Below are positions 11,465-21,600 of a stretch of 64,000 nucleotides of DNA, piece after piece. The stretch is taken from the NCBI GenBank assembly GCA_949358305.1, contig CASHSZ010000032.1, positions 30,001-94,000 of the forward strand. The letters run 5' to 3'. Positions within the stretch are counted from its first letter, which is position 1. The number at the start of each line of letters is the position of its first letter. Source of the stretch: Strigamia acuminata (Eukaryota > Arthropoda > Chilopoda > Geophilomorpha > Linotaeniidae). The notes below the pieces were generated by a model. It was not told the DNA's origin. It worked only from the letters and a program-made list of their open reading frames with translations, and made no database searches. The translations under genes were made by a program, and so were the position numbers.

Positions 11465-12237
11465 TGTTTCTAGCAGTGCTTGAAGACCGTGTTGCACTCT
11501 AGAAGACATTAGAAAATGGTTAAAATAAATAACCCTATTTACCAGAACTTGTGAAGAATCCCAAAGAAGAAAGTCCATTACAGGAAAAACCTTGATGTGA
11601 AACCTGTAAAGTGAGCTGCTGAACATGTTGGGATAATTCAATACTATTGTGCTCAAGTTAGCACACAAAAACGAATTTATTGTAAAGTTAAAATCTATCA
11701 AAACATTACACATAAGAGAGGAGAAAATCAACGTTACTTAGGACTAGAAAAACTATATAACAAGTCAGTGTAGTTGCTGCGCAACCTACAACAATTAGAG
11801 CAGCAGCTCTTAGCAACGAGTGGCAACAATCGCTCGCAAGAGGCGAATTGTCCCTCTAGTGACAAAATGATAAAGCGTATACAAGAAAATACACAGTTTC
11901 GAGTATAAAATCATTACAAAAGGCACAAAACCGTAATAAATTAAGACAAAGTGTTTCAAATAAATAAACTAACTTAGGAACTAACAACAGCAACTCTTTG
12001 GACGAATCCAAGCAGTAAAACTCCAAAGAATCAAAGAAAAGATGCAAGATTACCTTAAGAAAGACAGCTTAAATCAGGTAATTCACCACTCACACGTCAC
12101 AAACTACACGAAATTCATTTAACCTTTAGCCAAAACTTAAGCTGCACTATTAACTAAACACAAACTTAAATTAATGATTAATCAAAGCAAATCCGCTATT
12201 GCGATAGCAAAAATCCATGTTGCGCGTGCTCGCAACA
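11465..12237 (-). repeat. 5' LTR of the non-autonomous element (773 bp)
   Basis: It is identical by eye to 6127-6899. On the minus strand it starts TGTTGCGAGCACGCGCAACA, a terminal inverted repeat like that of the BEL/Pao LTR. Confidence 0.9.
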
Positions 12238-12320
12238 CCATGAAGGAATTGCAGTTCAATTTATCCGTGCCCAGCAGAATTATTCAACTACACGAGGATT
12301 ATTTGAAACCACAAATTTCT
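12238..12320 (+). repeat. Inverted-repeat left arm, inner part
   Basis: It begins with the duplicated target ccat and pairs in inverse orientation with 13108-13192. Pairing ends around cacaaattt. Confidence 0.8.
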
Positions 12321-12581
12321 CAAAAAATATATTTTTTTGCCAAAAAAAGTATTTTTTTGCCAAAAAATGTATTTTTTTGCCAAAAAATGTATTTTTTTGC
12401 CAAAAATGTATTTTTTTGCCAAAAAATGTATTTTTTTGCCAAAAAATGTATTTTTTTGCCAAAAAATGTATTTTTTTGCCAAAAAATGTATTTTTTTGCC
12501 AAAAAATGTATTTTTTTGCCAAAAAATGTATTTTTTTGCCAAAAAATGTATTTTTTTGCCAAAAAATGTATTTTTTTTACC
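12321..12581. repeat. 20-bp tandem repeat, about 13 near-perfect copies
   Basis: The unit is atttttttgccaaaaaatgt. One copy is a base short (near 12405) and the first copies carry aaaaaaagt. Because 20 is not a multiple of 3, several frames on both strands stay open here; these are artefacts of the repeat. It sits inside the loop of the inverted-repeat element. Confidence 0.95.
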
Positions 12582-13107
12582 TAAAAATCTATTTTTTTTT
12601 TACCCAAAAGTCTATTTTTTTCAAAAAAATCTATATTTTTACCTAATAATGTAATTTTTAACCCAAAAATGTAATTTTTTAACCAAGAGTTTAATTTTTT
12701 ACCTAAAGAATGTATTTTTTTTGAGTAAACATCAATTTTTCTTATCTAAAACTGTTTTATTCAATTAAAAATTGTATATTTCAATAAAATCATTTTTTTT
12801 GTTTGCCTACAGTTTGTTTTTTGTCAAAGAATTTACTTTTTCATCTAAAAATAAATTATTTTATCAGACTATTTTTTTATCAATAATTTTATATTTTTTA
12901 AGCGAAATATTCATTTTTTAAAGACTAAAGTTAATTTGTTTTAAAAAATGCATGTTTTTAGTTTATAGTTGGTTTTTTAATACAAAATTGTTATTTATTT
13001 TATAAAATACAATTTTCATATGAAATTGGTGTGCTTTTCAACTTAAAGATATAATAAATTGTGTATTTTTTGGGTCTAAAAACCCATTTTATACAGATTT
13101 TGTGTAT
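12582..13107. repeat. AT-rich core with decayed 20-bp repeats
   Basis: Copies of the 20-bp unit become progressively irregular (acctaaaaatctattttttt, then acccaaaaatgtaatttttt) and are unrecognisable by about 12950. The rest is very AT-rich and non-coding. Confidence 0.75.
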
Positions 13108-13759
13108 AAATTTGTGATGTTTCAAATAATCCTCATGTAGTTGAATAATTCTGCTGGGCACGGATAAATTGAACTGCAATTCCTTCATGGCAAACCAATT
13201 GCACAGGTCCAAAACGATTCCATTCCTTAGAATTTCCTAACAAAACAAAACAAATAGATCAGTTATAAACCATTAAATAATAACGAAATAAAAATACTTT
13301 AATAACTGGTTTTAAAGTTGTTTTCCAACACATAGCCAGCAAATAATGCACAACTCTCTGAAAATCAACTTTTTGCTCCCAAAATAAAAATAACCTAAAA
13401 AATAAACAAATAAATGGATAAATAAATGGAAAATAAATTACCAGAGGAATGAATTTTACCTATTTAGATTCCTAGTGATGCATTTGATGGTGAGCAGGAG
13501 TGGGCTATTAATCCACGGTGATTTACTGAAATGAAGTGGCAAAACGTTGTGGATTGTCTAATTCGAGTTTGCGATCGATTCAACCTCAAAAACTGAAAAA
13601 AAAAATTAATACTTTGTTATTTGTTCCGAATTAATTACCTTTTCGGGACCTAAAATGTATCCAGTTAATTTCATAACCCAAACCAACATCTCATCGTAAT
13701 TCCTCATCACGGAAAAATAGTCAACACTTGATCGGCAGCAAAGCCGAAAATCGTGGACT
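13108..13759 (-). repeat. Inverted-repeat right arm, uninterrupted
   Basis: The reverse complement of this arm matches 12320-12238 and then 6126-5615. It therefore serves as an internal empty-site copy for the nested LTR element and for the BEL/Pao insertion point. It carries about 70 bp (13253-13318) that the left arm lacks. Confidence 0.85.
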
Positions 13760-14055
13760 TATCTTTGTTTTTTTATCCCGGAAGGAACCAAAATCCACAA
13801 TTTCAAACATCTGGAGTGGAAACAAACAGAATTAATTAAATGCTATGATGGTGTTACTAATTTTATCTCGTTCGAACCGTGTATTTGCAACGGGCGGCCA
13901 TGTTTGCTGATCACTTGCTCTTTTCTAGTTTTGGATTTTTCATTGTGATGTCAGAAACAATCAACGATTTTTTGCGCCATCTGGTGATTAGAGTTGAAAC
14001 TGCTCATTCTGAAGTCCAGCTCAAGCAGGTAAGGGACGTTTTTTATGTCCAAGGC
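13760..14055 (+). other. Unique segment with a possible orphan exon
   Basis: This 296-bp stretch lies between the inverted-repeat arm and the truncated Copia LTR. A plus frame from ATG 13900 (second ATG at 13948) is open for 43 codons and ends at CAG followed by GTAAGG (14026-14034), a good splice-donor context. The peptide from the second ATG starts MSETINDFLRHLVIRVE. It could be the first coding exon of a host gene or of the inverted-repeat element, cut off by the Copia insertion or rearrangement. No family is recognised and the open stretch is short. Confidence 0.25.
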
Positions 14056-14103
14056 TGTACTCAACACTATACATTATTGTCTAAAGTGAATATATCTCTA
14101 ACA
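14056..14103 (-). repeat. Truncated 3' LTR of Copia element (48 bp)
   Basis: It is identical to 18604-18651, the first 48 bp of the 5' LTR on the sense strand. Beyond 14056 the sequence (ccaaggc) no longer follows the LTR. Confidence 0.9.
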
Positions 14104-14145
14104 TAGCCGCCCATATTCATTTCCGAAAGAATCAATAAACTTATT

Positions 14146-17100
14146 TTACAAATCTTCTGAATAATCAATCAATCCCAACTTCCTGCAGTCCTGCTTCAAT
14201 TTCGTGTCGGGTAAAGCTTTCGTCATCAGGTCGGCGTACATCTCATCTGTTGGAACAAACTCCACTTGATAGATGCCGTCCTGGATATCCTGCCTAATGA
14301 ACGAGACTCGACGATTGAAATGTTTCGTCCTGCCGTGGTAACCATGATCCTTGGTCAATGCGATGGCTGGTTGGTTGTCACAGTAGATGGTAACCGGTCG
14401 TTGAGCTTCTCGTATATTCAGGTCCTCAATGAAGTTCTTTATCCATCTGACTTCTTTACCCAACTCGACCATGGCTGAAAACTCAGCCTCGCAAGTCGAC
14501 ATGCAGACTAACTTTAGTTTCTTCGCCTGCCAGGTGACGACTGTCCCGTTCAACATCGTAACGAAACCTGCAAAAGACTTTGCATCCACATCACAAGAGT
14601 TCCAGGATGCATCTGTGTATCCAGTCAAATCTGCAACACTGCCCGTGTACGTCAACCGATAATTTGCCGTCCCCATCAGGTACCTCAGGATCCTTTTTGC
14701 TGCCAACCAATGGGCTTGCTTCGGGTCGTTTAGCCACTGCGAAAGGAAAGAAACTGCAAACGCAATGTCCGGCCGCGTGCCCTGCGCCAAATAAAGTAGG
14801 GCACCGACAAGCTCTCTATATGGCTTGTCTGCAGCTGAGGGTCCCAACGGGTAACCTGGGGCATCCAACTTCTGTGACACGTCCAACGGTGCCTTGACCG
14901 GCTTAGCCTGCAAAAGACCAAATCTAGTGATTAATTCCGAGATATATTTCGTTTGGTCCATGGTTATCTCGTTCTTCTCATCGTTTTGACTTATTCGAAT
15001 CCCTAATAGGGACTTAATCTCCCCCAAGTCAATAACCTTAATCTCCTTTCTAATTTTCTTCATCAACTGATCTAATAAACGATCATCATTGTCCAAGGTG
15101 ATTAGATCGTCCACATAAGTGGCCACAAAAATTATGGATTGTCCTATGGTGTATTTATAAACACACTGTTCCGTCGGGTGCTTCGTAAAACCCACGGCAA
15201 GCAATACTTTCTCCAACTTCTCGTGCCAAGCACGTCCCGCTTGGGGTAAACCGTATACCGCCTTCTCAAGTAAACATACTTGAGTTGTCCGATCACCAAA
15301 TCCTTCAGGCAGCTCCATATAAACTGTTTCCCTCAGGCGGGCATGCAAGTATGCCGTTTCGACATCGTGGTGCTTGACTCGTAGTCGGCGTTTCGCTGCC
15401 AATGCCATCAGTATTCTCACCGTGGCTAACCGGACTACTGGGGAATAAGACTCATCGTAGTCAACCCCCTGGATGACATTAAAGCCTTGCGCGACCAATC
15501 TTGCTTTATATCGCGTTATGCGTCCTTCCTGATCGGTCTTTAATGAGTAGACCCAACGGGATCCAACTACTTTCGCATCCGGGGGTCTGTCCACGACTTT
15601 CCAAGTCTTTTGCTCACCATGTGACTTTAATTCGGCTTCCATTGCCAACTTCCACAATGCTGCTTGAGGGGAAGCCAATGCCTGCTTGTAGTTCTTAGGA
15701 ACTATCACTAGACCTTGGGTCGCATTCTTCACTCGCGCGACATTCGCACCATCCGTGCCCGCTGGACGGTCACGGGTCCTACGATGTCTGCGCCAGTCTA
15801 TACTCTCGTAGGGTACGGGTGGACGTCTATTCCTTTGTGGGTTTCTCCGAACTGGGCCGCATTGGGGCAAACGCGCCGCAGGGTAAATCGGGACGTCACC
15901 AATTGGATCCGGAGGAGGGGAATGGATTACAGGAACTTCCTCAGGTAAGTCTGGTATGGAGGGTGTCTCAACCCAATAATCCTCCTGATCCAAGGGTGTT
16001 GATCCAGAAATTAAAATCGAACCCAGGGCCTCTTCGTCAAATTTAACGTCACGCGAAACGAAATATTTACGTGTTATCGGGTCATAAAAACTCCAACCAG
16101 GAGCATTGAACGGGTATCCCGTAAATATTACTCTTTTAGCTCTGGGCTCCAATTTGGAACGGTCTTGGACTGGTATCCATGTATAAGCGAGGCTTCCAAA
16201 GACTCGCATATTCGCCACATTCGGCTTACGGCCCGTCAGTCTCTCAATCGGTGTTTCCGATTCAAACCGTCTCATTTTTGATCTATTCGCTGCGTATGCT
16301 GCAGTTTCGACCGCATCCTGCCAAAAAATAGTCGGCAGCTTTGCGTCTAATAATAAAGTCCTAGCAGCGTCCAGCAACTTCCGGTTTGCGCGTTCTGCTG
16401 CGCCATTTTGGGAGGGGCTGTATGGAACGGTCAACTGGTGGTGGACACCACGGGCGGTCAACAATTCCTTGAACGCCGCATTGACGAACTCAGTACCATT
16501 ATCGGATCTAAGTCGCTTTAATTTCGTCCCAAATCTCTTCTCGTGAAGTAACAAAAATTTCTCGAATTCCTCCACCGTTTGTGACTTATTCTTCAAAAAA
16601 CGAGTGAAAATCACTCGGGAAAAATCGTCAACGATGGTGAAGATATACTTGTTTCCTTTCGTTGATTCGTGCCTAAATGGCCCGCATAAATCGACGTGAA
16701 GCATCTCCAAAGGCCCCGTCGCCGTGATATAACCCGTAGACACGAAGGGAGATCGCGTTTTCTTTGCCACAATACACTTGTCGCACAACTTCGGGTCTCT
16801 CTCCATATTTAAGTTCATACCATCAACCAAATTTCGATACACCATCTCCCGGAGGGATTTAAAACCCAAATGTGCCATTCTGCGATGCCACAAAGTCACT
16901 GGTAATTTGACCACTTTAGTTCCAGGTGTATCTTTACCCCCGGTCCTAGATAATCCAATATCAATCGGGGGGGAGGGAGGGACCGATTGGTCAGCTCTTC
17001 TATTCAACCGGAACAGCCCAGAAGTTTGGACTGCTTCAAATATCCTCGTACCATCTGCCGTTGATACAACGCATTTATCGCCTGAAAATGACACCGCATA

Positions 17101-18369
17101 TCCTTGCTGCACAATCCGTGCAACCGACAATAAGTTCGTCTTCAAGGAGGGAACATATTTCACGTCGGTCAGTCGAATTATCCTCCTTTGATTGTCCAAC
17201 CACAACGCTAAAAGTACCGTCCCAGTCCCAACAGAAGGCACTTTTCGCCCATCCGCCAAAATTACCTGTCTACCAGGTAACAAGTCCAATTTCGCAAAAC
17301 ACGTCGCGTCATTCGCCATATGCGATGATGCCCCGGAATCCATATACCATATTGGATCTTCACTAGTCGATGGTCCCCTCGGGGATTTAAGTAAACATGT
17401 GGTCTCATCATCTGTTTGCATAGCGTAATCGACCACGTACTGCAACTCGTCCACTTTAGTGGATGTAGAGGGGTGCTGAACGACCGCTGCATTGCCGTTC
17501 TGCCTCCGACCCCTGAAATTCCCTCTGGAGCGGTTCTGCGAGCGGGCGCGAATCTCGGCTGCTGCCTTTGGGTCAACCGGTTGTCTACATTCTGCGTATC
17601 GGTGTCCCAATCGACCACAATTCCAACATTTGGTAGCTTGCTTGCCGCCCCGGTTGGCTCCTCCGCCGCGCCAGGGTCCGGAACCTCCTCGTCCGCCACT
17701 TGTGTTTGAACCACGCACCCATGTTGCGCTCTCAAACTTGAGATCCGTAGGGGCGGGCAACGCCACGCGCCTCATCTCTTCGGCTTGTAGTGCACGTCGA
17801 AGTGTCAGCATCTTGAGCGTGCTACGTCCGACCACGTCGCAACTCGTAACGACTCCTCTGTAGTCGGGTGTCAAACCTCTCAAGACGTGTGCGCACAATT
17901 CGGCCTCGTCGATGGGTGCCCCAATGGAATTCAATTCTTCGGCGACTGATATCATCCGGTCGAGGTAAGCTGCCACAGTTTCTGTCGGTTTCATCCGAAT
18001 ATGCGCAAGTTCCACTCGCTTTTGGACTTTCAATTCAGCGATCTCGCCTTGATTTTCCGTCTTGAGTGCATTCCACGCCGCCTTTGCCGTGTCGTGGTTC
18101 AGCACATGCCTCAGTTGAGCGGTGTCGATTGACTGCAGAATTATATTCAACGCCTCGACGTCTTTGGTCGTCCATTCCTTCACTCGGGTCTTGAACGCGT
18201 CATCCGTTTCGCCCAGAGTTTTAATCGGCGGGTCATCAGTTATTACGAACCAGGCTTCTCTGGACTTCAACAAGATCCGCACCCGGTATTCCCACGTGGG
18301 ATAATTACGACCATTCAGCTTCTCTACGTATGTAATGGCCGATTCGACTTTGGCCGCCATTTTGTTCAA
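14146..18369 (-). CDS. Copia Gag-Pol polyprotein, intact (1407 aa)
   Basis: This single-frame polyprotein supplies capsid, protease, integrase, reverse transcriptase and RNase H. Gag with a UBN2-type region covers residues 15-200 (KLNGRNYPTWEYRV). The CCHC knuckle is C248-C261 (CWNCGRLGHRYAEC). The protease has D344 (WYMDSGASSH). The integrase zinc-binding region has H495, H500, C529 and C532. The integrase core triad is D560 (HVDLCGP), D623 (RSDNGTEF) and E659 (NGAAERANR), with D-35-E spacing. The RT covers about 920-1150 with YVDD at 1085-1088. RNase H contains GYTDASW, a CEAE acidic motif and YCDNQPA. The gag-pr-int-rt-rh order is diagnostic of Copia. No frameshift or missing key residue is seen, and the length is in the family's usual range. 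The start is the first ATG after the primer site. Confidence 0.96.
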   Translation of the reverse strand: MNKMAAKVESAITYVEKLNGRNYPTWEYRVRILLKSREAWFVITDDPPIKTLGETDDAFKTRVKEWTTKDVEALNIILQSIDTAQLRHVLNHDTAKAAWNALKTENQGEIAELKVQKRVELAHIRMKPTETVAAYLDRMISVAEELNSIGAPIDEAELCAHVLRGLTPDYRGVVTSCDVVGRSTLKMLTLRRALQAEEMRRVALPAPTDLKFESATWVRGSNTSGGRGGSGPWRGGGANRGGKQATKCWNCGRLGHRYAECRQPVDPKAAAEIRARSQNRSRGNFRGRRQNGNAAVVQHPSTSTKVDELQYVVDYAMQTDDETTCLLKSPRGPSTSEDPIWYMDSGASSHMANDATCFAKLDLLPGRQVILADGRKVPSVGTGTVLLALWLDNQRRIIRLTDVKYVPSLKTNLLSVARIVQQGYAVSFSGDKCVVSTADGTRIFEAVQTSGLFRLNRRADQSVPPSPPIDIGLSRTGGKDTPGTKVVKLPVTLWHRRMAHLGFKSLREMVYRNLVDGMNLNMERDPKLCDKCIVAKKTRSPFVSTGYITATGPLEMLHVDLCGPFRHESTKGNKYIFTIVDDFSRVIFTRFLKNKSQTVEEFEKFLLLHEKRFGTKLKRLRSDNGTEFVNAAFKELLTARGVHHQLTVPYSPSQNGAAERANRKLLDAARTLLLDAKLPTIFWQDAVETAAYAANRSKMRRFESETPIERLTGRKPNVANMRVFGSLAYTWIPVQDRSKLEPRAKRVIFTGYPFNAPGWSFYDPITRKYFVSRDVKFDEEALGSILISGSTPLDQEDYWVETPSIPDLPEEVPVIHSPPPDPIGDVPIYPAARLPQCGPVRRNPQRNRRPPVPYESIDWRRHRRTRDRPAGTDGANVARVKNATQGLVIVPKNYKQALASPQAALWKLAMEAELKSHGEQKTWKVVDRPPDAKVVGSRWVYSLKTDQEGRITRYKARLVAQGFNVIQGVDYDESYSPVVRLATVRILMALAAKRRLRVKHHDVETAYLHARLRETVYMELPEGFGDRTTQVCLLEKAVYGLPQAGRAWHEKLEKVLLAVGFTKHPTEQCVYKYTIGQSIIFVATYVDDLITLDNDDRLLDQLMKKIRKEIKVIDLGEIKSLLGIRISQNDEKNEITMDQTKYISELITRFGLLQAKPVKAPLDVSQKLDAPGYPLGPSAADKPYRELVGALLYLAQGTRPDIAFAVSFLSQWLNDPKQAHWLAAKRILRYLMGTANYRLTYTGSVADLTGYTDASWNSCDVDAKSFAGFVTMLNGTVVTWQAKKLKLVCMSTCEAEFSAMVELGKEVRWIKNFIEDLNIREAQRPVTIYCDNQPAIALTKDHGYHGRTKHFNRRVSFIRQDIQDGIYQVEFVPTDEMYADLMTKALPDTKLKQDCRKLGLIDYSEDL

Positions 18370-18471
18370 AATTTCTCAATTCGTACCGCTCAATCTTGTA
18401 AACACTTCATAAATTTCTACACCGACTTCTGATTTCGATTTTTCCAAATGTTTCTTTCTTTTATATCATGT

Positions 18472-18486
18472 TGGGCCCATAACCCA
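18472..18486 (-). promoter_or_regulatory. Copia primer binding site, internal initiator tRNA-Met
   Basis: The plus strand tgggcccataaccca matches the anticodon arm of initiator tRNA-Met, not its 3' end. Drosophila copia is known to prime from a 5' half of that tRNA. The site directly abuts the 5' LTR end at 18487. Confidence 0.85.
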
Positions 18487-18651
18487 TGTTAGGGAAATTG
18501 AGCAGAGCTCCCAAACTGGGAAAGAATTCACACACGTTACATATTCAGTTGCAACCAAACGAGAACATCTGATTTAATGGTAACAATAGATTTAGGTATA
18601 CAATGTACTCAACACTATACATTATTGTCTAAAGTGAATATATCTCTAACA
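18487..18651 (-). repeat. 5' LTR of Copia element (165 bp)
   Basis: On the sense strand it starts TGTTAGAG and ends CCCTAACA, so it has TG...CA ends with short inverted repeats. Its first 48 bp recur at 14103-14056. It abuts satellite DNA at 18652. Confidence 0.85.
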
Positions 18652-21600
18652 GTGTTTGTGCTAAGTCAACTGTGATGAGATCAAAGTCTATTCTCCCAAA
18701 TCATTGGTTGGATGTTTCTAAAACTTACATTGGAGCCTTCTACTAAGGTTTAAACACTATTTCTGAACATTCAGAGACATTGGTGTTGTGGTGTTTGTGC
18801 TAAGTCAACTGTGATGAGATCAAAAGTCTATTCTCCCAAATCATTGGTTGGATGTTTCTAAAACTTACATTGGAGCCTTCTACTAGGGTTTAAACACTAT
18901 TACTGAACATTCAGAGACATTGGTCTTGTGGTGTTTGTGCTAAGTCAACTGTGATGAGATCAAAAGTCTATTCTCCCAAATCATCGGTTGGATGTTTCTA
19001 AAACTTACATTGGAGCCTTCTACTAAGGTTTAAACACTATTTCTGAACATTCAGAGACATTGGACTTGTGGTGTTTGTGCTAAGTCAACTGTGATGAGAT
19101 CAAAAGTCTATTCTCCCAAATCATTGCTTGGATGTTGCTAAAACTTACATTGAAGGCTTCTACTAAGGTTTAAATACTATTTCTGAACGTTCAGAGACAT
19201 TGGTCTTGTGGTGTTTGTGCTAAGTCAACTGTGATGAGATCAAAAGTCTATTCAACCAAATCATCGCTTGGATGTTGCTAAAACTTACATTGAAGGCTTC
19301 TACTAAGGTTTAAACACTATTTCTGAACATTCAGAGACATTGGTCTTGTGGTGTTTGTGCTAAGTCAACTGTGATGAGATCAAAAGTCGATTCTCCCAAA
19401 TCATCGGTTGGATGTTTCTAAAACTTACATTGGAGCCTTCTACTAAGGTTTAAACACTATTTCTGAACATTCAGAGACATTGGTCTTGTGGTGTTTGTGC
19501 TAAGTCAACTGTGATGAGATCAAAAGTCGATTCTCCCAAATCATCGGTTGGATGTTTCTAAAACTTACATTGGAGCCTTCTACTAAGGTTTAAACACTAT
19601 TTCTGAACATTCAGAGACATTGGTCTTGTGGTGTTTGTGCTAAGTCAACTGTGATGAGATCAAAAGTCTATTCTCCCAAATCATTGGTTGGATGTTTCTA
19701 AAACTTACATTGGAGCCTTCTACTAAGGTTTAAACACTATTTCTGAACATTCAGAGAAATTAATCTTGTGGTGTTTGTGCTAAGTCAACTGCGATGTGAA
19801 ATAAGCTCAAAATTTTTTTTTCAAATTTTATTGCTTGGGTGTTGCTAAAGCTTATATTGAAGGCTTCTACTAAGGTTTAAACACTATTTCTAAACATTCA
19901 GAGACATTGGTCTTGTGGTGTTTGTGCTAAGTCAACTGCGATGTGAAATGAGCTCAAAATTTTTTTTTCAAAATTTAATGCTTGGGTGTTGCTAAAACTT
20001 ATATTGAAGGCTTCTACTAAGGTTTAAACACTATTTCTGAACATTCAGAGACATTGGTCTTGTGGTGTTTGTGCTAAGTCAACTGTGATGAGATCAAAAG
20101 TCTATTCTCCCAAATCATCGGTTGGATGTTTCTAAAACTTACATTGGAGCCTTCTACTAAGGTTTAAACACTATTTCTGAACATTCAGAGACATTGGACT
20201 TGTGGTGTTTGTGCTAAGTCAACTGTGATGAGATCAAAAGTCTATTCTCCCAAATCATCGGTTGGATGTTTCTAAAACTTACATTGGAGCCTTCTACTAA
20301 GGTTTAAACACTATTTCTGAACATTCAGAGACATTAATCTTGTGGTGTTTGTGCTAAGTCAACTGCGATGTGAATTGAGCTCAAAATTTTTTTTTCAAAA
20401 TTTATTGCTTGGGTGTTGCTAAAACTTATATTGAAGAGTTCTACTAAGGTTTAAACACTATTTCTGAACATTCAGAGACATTGGACTTGTGGTGTTTGTG
20501 CTAAGTCAACTGTGATGAGATCAAAAGTCTATTCAACCAAATCATCGCTTGGATGTTGCTAAAACTTACATTGAAGGCTTCTACTAAGGTTTAAACACTA
20601 TTTCTGAACATTCAGAGACATTGGTCTTGTGGTGTTTGTGCTAAGTCAACTGTGATGAGATCAAAGTCTATTCTCCCAAATCATTAGTTGGATGTTTCTA
20701 AAACTTACATTGGAGCCTTCTACTAAGGTTTAAACACTATTTCTGAACATTCAGAGACATTGGTCTTGTGGTGTTTTGTGCTAAGTCAACTGTGATGAGA
20801 TCAAAAGTCTATTCTCCCAAATCATTGGTTGGATGTTTCTAAAACTTACATTGGAGCCTTCTACTAGGGTTTAAACACTATTACTGAACATTCAGAGACA
20901 TTGGTCTTGTGGTGTTTGTGCTAAGTCAACTGTGATGAGGTCAAAAGTCTATTCTCCCAAATCATTGGTTGGATGTTTCTAAAACTTACATTGGAGCCTT
21001 CTACTAAGGTTTAAACACTATTTCTGAACATTCAGAGACATTGGACTTGTGGTGTTTGTGCTAAGTCAACTGTGATGAGATCAAAAGTCTATTCTCCCAA
21101 ATCATTGGTTGGATGTTTCTAAAACTTACATTGGAGCCTTCTACTAGGGTTTAAACACTATTACTGAACATTCAGAGACATTGGACTTGTGGTGTTTGTG
21201 CTAAGTCAACTGTGATGAGATCAAAAGTCTATTCAACCAAATCATCGCTTGGATGTTGCTAAAACTTACATTGAAGGCTTCTACTAAGGTTTAAACACTT
21301 TTTCTGAACATTCAGAGACATTGGTCTTGTGGTGTTTGTGCTAAGTCAACTGTGATGAGATCAAAAGTCTATTCTCCCAAATCATCGGTTGGATGTTTCT
21401 AAAACTTACATTGGAGCCTTCTACTAAGGTTTAAACACTATTTCTGAACATTCAGAGACATTGGTCTTTTGGTGTTTGTGCTAAGTCAACTGTGATGAGA
21501 TCAAAAGTCTATTCTCCCAAATCATCGGTTGGATGTTTCTAAAACTTACATTGGAGCCTTCTACTAAGGTTTAAACACTATTTCTGAACATTCAGAGACA

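Larger units (their letters stand above)
6127..12237 (-). mobile_element. Non-autonomous BEL-type LTR element (large retrotransposon derivative)
   Basis: Two 773-bp LTRs (6127-6899 and 11465-12237), offset by exactly 5338 bp and showing no difference that I could find, enclose 4565 bp without gag or pol. The 4-bp target duplication is ccat (6123-6126 and 12238-12241). The inverted-repeat right arm (tccttcatggcaaacc near 13190) preserves the uninterrupted target. A tRNA-His-like primer site next to 11464 puts the element on the minus strand. The LTR end (gctcgcaaca) and the adjoining internal end (gccggccaaa) resemble those of the 39398-48072 element, so the two families are related. Identical LTRs imply recent insertion. 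The enzymes must come from another element, probably a BEL/Pao copy. Confidence 0.85.
5615..13759. mobile_element. Foldback-type inverted-repeat element, interrupted by an LTR element
   Basis: Long inverted arms (left 5615-6126 plus 12238-12320; right 13108-13759) flank an AT-rich core with a 20-bp tandem repeat. With the nested LTR element removed, the left arm is colinear with the reverse complement of the right arm to its end at cgtggact. The right arm carries an extra segment of about 70 bp near 13253-13318. The left terminus is hidden by the BEL/Pao insertion at 5614, so the true element end and its own target duplication cannot be seen. No transposase frame is present. The architecture resembles foldback elements; a Mutator-like or other inverted-repeat element is an alternative. 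Confidence 0.7.
14056..18651 (-). mobile_element. Ty1/Copia LTR retrotransposon with truncated 3' LTR
   Basis: On the minus strand the order is complete 5' LTR (18651-18487), initiator tRNA-Met primer site, short 5' UTR, one long Gag-Pol frame, then the first 48 bp of the 3' LTR (14103-14056). The 5' side abuts the satellite directly. The 3' side abuts unrelated DNA and no target duplication is found. The 3' LTR end has therefore been lost by deletion or rearrangement, which makes this copy unlikely to transpose although its protein is intact. Confidence 0.92.

Noticed and set aside
10775-11731. 318-codon minus frame as a real protein
   Set aside because: It begins inside the LTR, crosses the primer site into the leader, and shows no domain; an LTR-leader readthrough is more likely.
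12174-12654. Phe/Lys/Cys-rich frames on both strands
   Set aside because: They are generated by the 20-bp tandem repeat, whose period leaves several frames open; composition is purely repetitive.
14266-18304. Plus-strand frames over the Copia region
   Set aside because: They are antisense shadows of the intact 1407-residue Copia polyprotein.
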